DNA of 64,000 nt from Lucinisca nassula (Eukaryota; Mollusca; Bivalvia; Lucinida; Lucinidae): positions 119,962,440 through 120,026,439 of the forward strand of contig OY757011.1 of assembly GCA_963580285.1 (NCBI GenBank), in the 5' to 3' direction. Of the stretch, positions 54,689-62,499 are shown in pieces. Positions within the stretch are counted from its first letter, which is position 1; each line of letters starts with the position of its first letter. The notes beneath the pieces are model-generated. The model was not told the DNA's origin. It did no database searches and was given only the letters and a program-made list of their open reading frames with translations. The translations under genes and the position numbers were made by a program.

Positions 54689-54982
54689 ACATTATACGCC
54701 TATTCAAATATATTGAACATTTTACCCCCCCCCCCCCCCCCCCAAAAAAAAAAAAAAGAAAATTTTCAGATGAAACATTGTGATATTTTTCTTATTTCTG
54801 CTCAAAACATTGATTGTGGATACTCGTTAGAACCGCCTTGACGAGGCGGCTCTAACGGGTACCCACAATCTATGTTTTTGAGCAGAAATAAGAGAAATAA
54901 TGTATATCCCTGCAATCTCCAGTTTTCTTATATAAAAGTTGGGTTTAAGTGGGTCAAAATTATATAGGCAAGTTTTTGCGAT
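54689..54982 (+). mobile_element. HP-A with C-run/A-run insertion
   Basis: Worn left end CATTATACGCC, 18-C and 14-A runs at about 54726-54758, complete core, end GCAAGTTTTTGCGATG. Confidence 0.88.
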
Positions 54983-55101
54983 GGCATTTTCACACTGATG
55001 TAAAAATATAAATCATTCGTATTCGTTAGAACCACCTGAATGAGGCGTTTCAAACAAACATCGAAAATTTGTTTGGTGTGTAAATGAGGAAGATACTGTG
55101 C

Positions 55102-55375
55102 TTCACAATGTTAATGAGTCCGTGAAATGAATACCCCATAAACCCCACTTCATATAGAGAAAACTGAAGTTTAAAATGGTATTCATTATTTTGCTTATTT
55201 CCTCTCCAAGGCATAGGTTGAGGTTCGGTTCTAATGAGGCGGTTCTTACGAGCACCCACAATCCATATTTGGAGTATAAATAAGAAAAATACGGCAAAAG
55301 TTTCATCGGAAAGTTCGCCATTTTCGAGAAATGAACTAATGAACTATGCCATACGGGTGTCACCTTACCGTAATG
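55102..55375 (+). mobile_element. HP-B with damaged left arm
   Basis: AATGAGTCCGTGAAATGAAT, GCATAGGTTGAGGTTCGG instead of a full left arm, right arm CGAGCACCCACAATCC, CGCCATTTTCGAGAA, end CCTTACCGTAATG. Confidence 0.82.
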
Positions 55376-55448
55376 ACAATAGAAAAGAATAGCCCTGTAG
55401 AACAGCATTATTTCATTAAGATACTCTTGTGGGTTTCATACTAGTGTA

Positions 55449-55659
55449 CATTAGACAAACAAGCCTATACAAATACATTGCAACCTTTATCGCCAAAAAA
55501 AAAGAAAATTTTATGATGAAAAATTGTTCTAACGATTGCCCACAATCTATATTTTGGAGCAGAAATAAGAAAAATAAAGTATACCCCCGGAACCCCAGGT
55601 TAACTATATAAAAGTTGGGTTCAAGGGGGTCAAAATTATATAGGAATGTTTTCGTGATG
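55449..55659 (+). mobile_element. HP-A lacking the left core arm
   Basis: CATTAGACAAACAAGCC start; ATGAAAAATTG is joined to TTCTAACGATTGCCCAC; end GGAATGTTTTCGTGATG. Confidence 0.88.
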
Positions 55660-55714
55660 ATAGGTACATGTATATGAATGCATTACTTTATTTAACGTCT
55701 GTCCAAATCACAAA

Positions 55715-55775
55715 TCATGTTATTAAGTCCGTGTACTGAAAATCCCATTAAACCCTATTTTATATACAGACTATA
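55715..55775 (+). mobile_element. HP-B left-end scrap
   Basis: TTATTAAGTCCGTGTACTG, CCCATTAAACCCTATTTTAT, then the tandem array. Confidence 0.6.
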
Positions 55776-55779
55776 AACG

Positions 55780-56640
55780 CGTCCTCAGGACACGGATGTC
55801 CCCACCTGAAAATATGTTGATATTAGTATTTGACCTTCGACTGCTAAGTATGACCTTGACTTTACAGGTATGGACCTGGGTCTTTTGTGCAACAAATTGT
55901 CTCATGATGGTTAACATTTCTGCCAAGTAATTTCCACATACATCCAGGAACAACAAAGATATAGAGCAGACACGAGAAAAGGACACTTTTTTACCTTTGA
56001 CCTCTATGTATGGCCTTGATCTTGGGCTTTGTGCATGACACACTGACTCATGATGGTTAACATTTCTACCAAGTAATTTCAGAATAACCGGACATAAGAA
56101 AAAGACATTTTTCTTTACATTTGACCTCTGAGTATGACCTAGACCTTGGAGGTACCAACTTGAGTCTTATGTTGATAAAATATGTTAGTATTTGACCTTG
56201 GACCGCTAAGTATGACCTTGACGTTACAGGTATGGACCTGCGTCTTGTGTGCAACACATCGTCTCATGATGGTTAACATTTCTGCTATGTAGTTTAAAAA
56301 TCCATCCAAAAAATAAGAAAGTTATTCAATGTTTTTAAGTTTCGGACCTTTTTTTAACCTTTAACCTCTAAGAACGACCTAAACCTTGGAGGTACAGACC
56401 TGGGTTTTGCACGCGGCAAATCGTCTCATGATGGTTAACATTTCTGCCAAGTAATTTTTAAATCTATTCAGAAATAAGAAATTTATTGACCGCGTTTAAG
56501 TTTCGGATCTTTTTTGTCCTTTGACCTCTCAGTACGACCTTGACCTTGGAGGTACGGACCTGGGTTTTGCGCACGACAAATCGTCACATGACGGTTAACA
56601 TTTCTGCAAAGTAATTTCAAAATTCATCGAGAAATAAGAA
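55780..56640 (-). repeat. Tandem array, ~4-5 units of about 150-215 bp
   Basis: GACCTTGACCTTGGAGGTAC, TCGTCTCATGATGGTTAAC, ATTTCTGCCAAGTAATTT and GAAATAAGAAAGTTATTGA recur. Written on the minus strand it contains AAGGTCAAGGTCA and (with the flank) follows a (GTCC)n-type tract. Confidence 0.85.
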
Positions 56641-56661
56641 AGTTATTGACTGCGTTAAAGT

Positions 56662-56765
56662 TTCGGACGGACGGACGAACGGACGAACGAACGAACGAAC
56701 GGACGGACGGACGGACGGGCGGACGAACTAACGAACGAACGGACGGACGGACGAACGGACAGGGG
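56662..56765. repeat. (GGAC)n/(GAAC)n microsatellite
   Basis: About 25 four-base units; the Arg/Thr/Asp/Glu-rich frame across it is an artefact. Confidence 0.95.
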
Positions 56766-56872
56766 CACCACTATATGCCCTTCCACCGCCTCAACGCGGT
56801 TCTACCGAGAATCCACAGCCTTTGTTTTGAGTATAAATAAGAATAATAATACATTTTCATCACATCAGGAAA

Positions 56873-57120
56873 ACACGCCTATATAGTTTTGCCCACCCCC
56901 TTGAACCCCACTTTTATATAGTAAAACTAGGGTTTACACGGGTATACCTTATTTTTCTTATTTCTGCTCTAAAATACAGATTGTGGGTACATGTTAGAAT
57001 CGCCCCGACGAGGCCCACAATCTATATTTTGAGCAGAAATCAGAAAAATATCACAATTTTTCATCCCAAAAATTTCATTTTTTCGGCGATAAGGATTTGT
57101 ATAGGCGTGTTTTCGTAATG
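56873..57120 (-). mobile_element. HP-A with shortened right arm
   Basis: CATCAGGAAAACACGCC start, GATTGTGGGTACATGTTAG, tip jumps CGACGAGG to CCCACAATC, end GGCGTGTTTTCGTAATG. Confidence 0.9.
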
Positions 57121-57795
57121 ATAAAAATGACCTTTTTGAGATATGTAAAAAATGCACGATACGATTATTGATTCTCGCCCTATGTATTTGTTGCATAATT
57201 TAAAAATAAAACTTTCTAAGGTGATACTGAACTTTGTTCCGGATGCGCAGCCTGCACAATGGAACTCAAGATAGGCTTTCATTTGTATGTCTACAAAATC
57301 GCCAGAAAAGATATTTAAGCATGTCGGAAATATCACAATATCATTTTATTAGCATTCTTGATTAGGTATGTGAACCTACATGACTGCTCTCCGCAATGCG
57401 CAATATTTCTACCAATCATCTACATTTAATACTATAAGCATACGCAATGCCTAATTGCTTTCATATATAACGAATAATGGCACATGAGTAAATGATTATA
57501 ACATAATGAAAAGTATAGCTAGCCAATGAAGTCCACATTAATTCTTGGAATAATACAGATCATGGGTTTTAGAAAACAACCATTAGCTGGAATGAGATGA
57601 GCTTTCATGTTTCATTGTTCGACCTTGCTCAATCAAATAATAGTCGTGGACAATATTCTGTCATGAGGCCAGATATTAGAAAGTATAACAGTTAGAAAGT
57701 CCGTGTAATGAATACCCCTGCAAAGAAACTTTTAATACAGAAAAATATGACCAACCTGGCGAGCGTTATTATATATACGATTTCGAAACAAAACG
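57121..57795. other. Unassigned, with an HP-B left-end scrap at 57690-57740
   Basis: Only AAGTCCGTGTAATGAATACC is recognisable. Confidence 0.45.
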
Positions 57796-57811
57796 TGTGG
57801 GCACTGGAAAG

Positions 57812-57976
57812 AAGTGAGTGAGTGGTTGAGTTTTACGTCTCACCAACAGCTAAGGCCATACGGAGACAGGACCTCGGTTTAAAGACTCATCCGAAAGTCT
57901 GGAGAAGCCCGGGATCGATCCTGCGACCCCTGGTTTACAAGGCGAGTAGTATAACCACTACACCACGGAGGCTTCT
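57812..57976 (-). mobile_element. SINE-T, complete, 13-bp TSD
   Basis: GAGTGAGTGG tail, TTTTACGTCTCACCAACAG, GGGATCGATCCTGCGACCC, GAGGCTTC head. GGGCACTGGAAAG flanks at 57799-57811 and 57977-57989. Confidence 0.93.
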
Positions 57977-58252
57977 GGGCACTGGAAAGCCTAAAGAACT
58001 AAAGAGCACTACAATGTGCATGTATATAAGCAATAGTTTTTACCACAAACATGACTAAACGGTCCAACTTAACAGACATGAAAGGAAACATTTTCTCGCA
58101 TATATCTTGATTTAAACATACTGCCGAACTTCGATGACTCGATTACCTGTGGGTCCATGACAAATGTTCGAAATATGGCTAGTTTGAACTACTGAGGTTT
58201 AATAATAATTTCAAGTTATGCATCATATTGGGGATCTATTATATAATGTTTT

Positions 58253-58310
58253 GTTGTGTGTACTCATTAGAATCGCCTCATTGAGGCGATTCTAATGAGT
58301 ACACACAGCA
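58253..58310. repeat. HP core palindrome alone, symmetric substitutions
   Basis: TGTGTGTACTCATTAGAATC-GCCTCA and TTGAGGCGATTCTAATGAGT-ACACACA pair with about one mismatch, no loop. Both arms differ from the consensus at the same paired positions. Confidence 0.9.
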
Positions 58311-58361
58311 TACCTGTTAAAATTCAAATCTAAAAAAAAAACCTTCCTAAATATATGGATT

Positions 58362-58710
58362 TACCATTTGACGTCGCGTCTGAGTGTGTACTAACGACAT
58401 GCAATATATTCGATAATCCACTAGTGGATTAAATATGCAAATAAGTTAGATACGCCCCGATGACGTCCTTTACGACTTCGCGTTTACTAATGACGGAATA
58501 CTGACATTCTTTGTTAAATAATCGTGAATAAAATGTTTTTAAATGTCATAAGATAAATAGGATCTTGCAGTCGTGCTCATGCGTTATTGAATTTATTAAA
58601 CTCGTTGAAGAAAAGCGATAAAATGCTCGGCAGGGCCTCGCATTTTATCCCTTTTCCTCAACTCGTTTAATAAGGTCAATAATACATGAAAACTCATGTA
58701 AGATCCTATA
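58362..58710 (+). repeat. Repeat family C, best copy
   Basis: GACGTCGCGTCTGAGTG, ATTCGATAATCCACTAGTGG, GACTTCGCGTTTACTAATG, then foldback GATAAAATGCTCGGC / GCCTCGCATTTTATCCC, ending TGTAAGATCCTATATATG. Confidence 0.8.
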
Positions 58711-58905
58711 TATGCGAAGGTACTATAAGAATTCTCTAGGAACGCCAGAACGAGTTCGAATTAGCTATGGTAAACGAGTTATCCATGTTCGAGTCTTAAA
58801 GTTTCGCTGTATTTATTTCAAAATCACTAGGAAAACATATCCGTGTGAAATATTGGCGCCCAACATCGTGTCCGAAATGTCGAATTTTAGATAAAATGAT
58901 AACAT

Positions 58906-59088
58906 CGTCCTTATTTCTGCTTTCAACATAGATTGTGGATGCTCGTTAAAACCGCCTCTAACGAGTACCCACAAAGTACGTTTTTGAGCAAAAATAAGGC
59001 AGTTAATGTGTAACCCCGTAAACCCCAGTTTTCTCTACATAAAGTGGGGTGTAGGGGGTCTTAATTTCACCGACTTGTTCACGTGATG
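58906..59088 (-). mobile_element. HP-B part
   Basis: Core arms TGTGGATGCTCGTTAAAACC and CTAACGAGTACCCACAAAG meet without a tip; end CTTGTTCACGTGATG. Confidence 0.82.
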
Positions 59089-59207
59089 TCAAAATAATAA
59101 TGTTTTGACATGATACAGAACGGAAGCTACAAGCTTATTTTGTTCTGCTCTTACGTAATGTTATGAAACTGGCATAGTTTTTTTTTCTACATAAATGACA
59201 TATACGT

Positions 59208-59484
59208 CATTACGATAACACACCCGTGCGACATAGTGCATTTTTCACATCGCCAAAATGGCTACTTTTTTATGAAAAGCCTTGATATTTTTGTTATAAA
59301 AGTTCAAAACATAGGTTGAGGGTGCTCGTTATAACCGCCTCAATGAGGCGGTTCTAACGAGTACCCACAACCTATGTCTTGGAGCAGAAATAAGAAAAAT
59401 AATGTATACCGCGTAAACTCCAGTTTTCTCTATATAAAGAGGGGTGTATGGGGGTCTTCATTTCCCGGACTTGTTCACGTGATG
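59208..59484 (-). mobile_element. HP-B foldback element, complete
   Basis: CATTACGATAACACACCCG, CCAAAATGGCTACTTTTT, core AACCGCCTCAATGAGGCGGT, end GGACTTGTTCACGTGATG. Confidence 0.93.
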
Positions 59485-59703
59485 ACATGAACATATCATG
59501 ACAGATTACATTTCCTGACTTTTTTACCATGGCATCATCTTTTGTGAGACAATGCATTTGTAAAGTATTGTACTGCTGATAGAAATTGTGAATTGAATTA
59601 AACATGAACATTAATACAGTAAAAAAGACAAAATGTGATATAAAATAATTACGTGTCATTTGATGATGACAAACAATGTAAAGCAAATTTGAAATAGAAG
59701 TAG

Positions 59704-59994
59704 CATCACATGAACAAGTCCGTGAAATAAAGACCCCCCCCCCCCCACTAAACCCCACTTTATATACAGAAAACTGGGGTTTACGGGGGTAAACATTATT
59801 TTCCTTATTTCTGCTCCAAGACATAGGTTGTGGGTACTCGTTAGAACCGCCTCAATGAGGCGGTTCTCACGAGCACCCAAAACCTATGTTTGCAGTATAA
59901 ATAAGAAAAAATATCACACATTTTCTTCAGAAAAAAAATGCCTTTTTAGAGGTTTGAAAAATGTACTATATCACACGGATATATTATCGTAATG
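59704..59994 (+). mobile_element. HP-B foldback element, complete (reference)
   Basis: CATCACATGAACAAGTCCG, a C-run at about 59736, CCCCACTTTATATACAG / AACTGGGG, core GAACCGCCTCAATGAGGCGG, end GGATATATTATCGTAATG. Confidence 0.95.
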
Positions 59995-60201
59995 GTAACG
60001 GAGAAAAATCTGGTACATGTTTTTTAGCAAGTGGGTACTGATACGTTGTACCATATGCAGTTATGTAAGATTATTCTCCCTTGACCTATTTCTGTGAACA
60101 ATTTTGATTATTTCTGAATTACAAACACATTTTATAATAGGGATTTGTAAGATAGTCGTAATCAGGTAGACACAATCGTAGTGTAATTCTCCAGAAGTTA
60201 A

Positions 60202-60422
60202 CCCATTTTGTACCAGAAAGCCCAAAACGTGTACCCTGGCAAACAGTGCAGGCCCAGGTCAGACGCCGCAGAACGCGGCATCTGATCAGGGCCCCCACTG
60301 TTTGCTAAAAGTTCAGCCATTTTCGAAATGAGTTTTGATGAAAACACAACATGACACCCCTAAATTTTGAAATGAACTCCTGCTATATATGAGGAGGAAG
60401 ATTCCATTTGGTACAAAACGGG
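60202..60422. mobile_element. piggyBac-like MITE, TTAA target
   Basis: TTAA at 60198-60201 and 60423-60426; CCCATTTTGTACCAG and TTGGTACAAAACGGG ends; internal hairpin GCAAACAGTGCAGGCC ... GGGCCCCCACTGTTTGC. Inverted relative to 42858. Confidence 0.92.
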
Positions 60423-60433
60423 TTAAAGTCGCA

Positions 60434-60487
60434 GAAGCCCGGGATCGATCCTGCGAGTAGCGTAACCACTACACCACGGAGGCTTCT
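60434..60487 (-). mobile_element. SINE-T with internal deletion
   Basis: AGAAGCCCGGGATCGATCC joined to TGCGAGTAGCGTAACC, GGAGGCTTCT; tail absent. Confidence 0.8.
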
Positions 60488-60548
60488 GTAAGATAATCGT
60501 AATCCGGTTGACACAGTCGATGTGTAATTCTCAAGAAGTTAAGGAGGT

Positions 60549-61034
60549 ATAGTAGTCGCAGATAAGATTGCCTAGGTGGAGCTATTCAGGTGTTGTCAAT
60601 ATATGTCAAATATGCACCAGAAGATTCGGTAGAGTGCCTTTCGCACGCTTTCTACAAGCGAGCGAAATGGTCGTATACGCCACAGCTATGATTGTGTTAC
60701 AGTTGAATTCACACAATCTGGTGACTTGGGTTACCTTTTTGTTAATAGAATATTCCTAAGGCAGGTAGTTGTCGCAGATAAAATTGACTAGGCAGAGCTA
60801 TTCAGGTGTTATCAGTATATGTCAAACTCGCTGAGTCCACCAGAAGATTCAGTAGAATGCCTTTCGCATGCTTTTTGCAAGCGGACCAAATAGCCACATA
60901 TACGACACAGCTTTGTTTGTTGTACAGTCGAGTTAACACGATCGGTGACTTGGTTTACCTTTTTGTTAATAGAACATTCCAAAAGGCAGGTACAAACGGT
61001 AGCTCCGCCTAGTCAATTTTATCTGCGACTACTA
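60549..61034. mobile_element. TIR element with duplicated body
   Basis: AGTAGTCGCAGATAAGATTG at the left and its inverse CAATTTTATCTGCGACTACT at the right, ~34 bp. A third copy at about 60768 in left orientation starts a second ~225-bp body (TATGTCAAA, CACCAGAAGATTC, GTTACCTTTTTGTTAATAG repeated). Confidence 0.85.
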
Positions 61035-61072
61035 CTATCCTGTATGGACGCAAAGCGAGATATTAAAATGGT

Positions 61073-61232
61073 GAGTTTTTTTAAGTTTAACGTCCCACCA
61101 ACAGCTAAGGTCATACGGAGACGGGACCTCGGTTTAAAGACTCATCCGAAAGTCTGGAGAAGCCCGGGATCGATCCTGCGATCCCTGGTTTACAAGGCGA
61201 GTAGCGTAACCACTGCACCACGGAGGCTTCTA
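61073..61232 (-). mobile_element. SINE-T, 13-bp TSD
   Basis: TTTAACGTCCCACCAACAG, TCCGAAAGTCTGGAGAAGCC, GGGATCGATCCTGCGATCCC, GGAGGCTTC. ATATTAAAATGGT flanks at 61060-61072 and 61233-61245. Confidence 0.92.
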
Positions 61233-61245
61233 ATATTAAAATGGT

Positions 61246-62225
61246 ATATAACTTAAAAAGAAATTAGAACGAGGTCTCCAGTGAGGCTGTTGTTTGCCTT
61301 TGAGTATGCAGCTATAGTTTATCAACGACCTTTGAGAGTTCAACGTTCAAACGTGGCAAGACTATTCCATGTTTTAGGGGAAGCAGGTTTCGGATTTCTT
61401 TTTTAACAGAATTTTAAAATTATAAATAAGTTTTTGGTAATGACATTATGTAGAAGGCATGGCCAAGTGGTTAGTATGATGCAGTACGAATCTCAGTAAA
61501 TCTATATCTCTCATTGTAAAATCCCAACTGAAGGCGACTTACCTAAAACACGGACTAGTCCAAAATTAAAAGTGCAGTCACGTCTCACTGCGTTTTGAAA
61601 GACTATACGGGTTATCTTGTAATCAAGTATTTTCTTGATAGTAAATATTGTGACACTGTCCGTGTTACACATAGATACTTGTACCTTGGGCTTCCAAGTC
61701 AAGTCAAAATTTTATTATTCTCTGGTACACAAAGTATACAGCAAGAGCTTCGTATGAAATACATAACCTAGCTGTAACTAAACATCTACAGAGGAAACAA
61801 TTTCAATTGGAGATAGTATCAACCATTTTAGATTAATGACCAAAACTCCTGATCAGGATGGAGGTTTTGAACATGTTTTTAAGCTTTCTCCATCCCTATC
61901 AGAACAAATTTATCAGTTTATTTGTGAATATAAAATTCATTGGGAGACCGACTACCCATATGAGTAAAGTAATCTTTACTTCCTAATATATCATACATCA
62001 TACCTACGAAGAAATATTTTTGCTGCGACTTAATATTTTGTATTTTTAAAGCAGCTGTCTACATCATAATGGTCAGTTCGTGCTTTGAGTACTTTGCCAC
62101 GGTATAGAACAGACAAGTAGAAACTGGAATGGTCTAAAGAAGAGCCAAGTACTATACAGGTTGATACATGTACCACAGCACGTGTAGCGTTACTGACACG
62201 AGGCCTAAAAGTAGCTGTGTTTCCG
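61246..62225. other. Unassigned; one tRNA-like head scrap
   Basis: GGCATGGCCAAGTGGTTAG near 61458 resembles a tRNA A-box region but no B-box follows. Confidence 0.4.
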
Positions 62226-62499
62226 CTAATTTATTTTATTTATTTTTACAATATTTCAAGAGGGTTACACATTTAGCTAAGATTCCATTCAACCATGTGG
62301 CCCTCTCTTACATATAGCAATACAACATATCACAACATATGTACATATATACAACGACCGATATGGGTGCAAAATGACTATTATGATAAAATTATCTAAA
62401 AGATAATATGTAAAAGATAATAAAATCAGGGCGTATAAAAGTTATAAAAACAGGTCGATGTGTTTGCAGTGTGATCTAACATGATGTTCAAATTACTAA

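Noticed and set aside
56646..56840. Frame with Arg-Thr-Asp-Glu repeats
   Set aside because: Translation of the GGAC/GAAC microsatellite.
61452..61500. tRNA-Leu/Ser-like gene
   Set aside because: Only an A-box-like segment; no B-box or folding partner.
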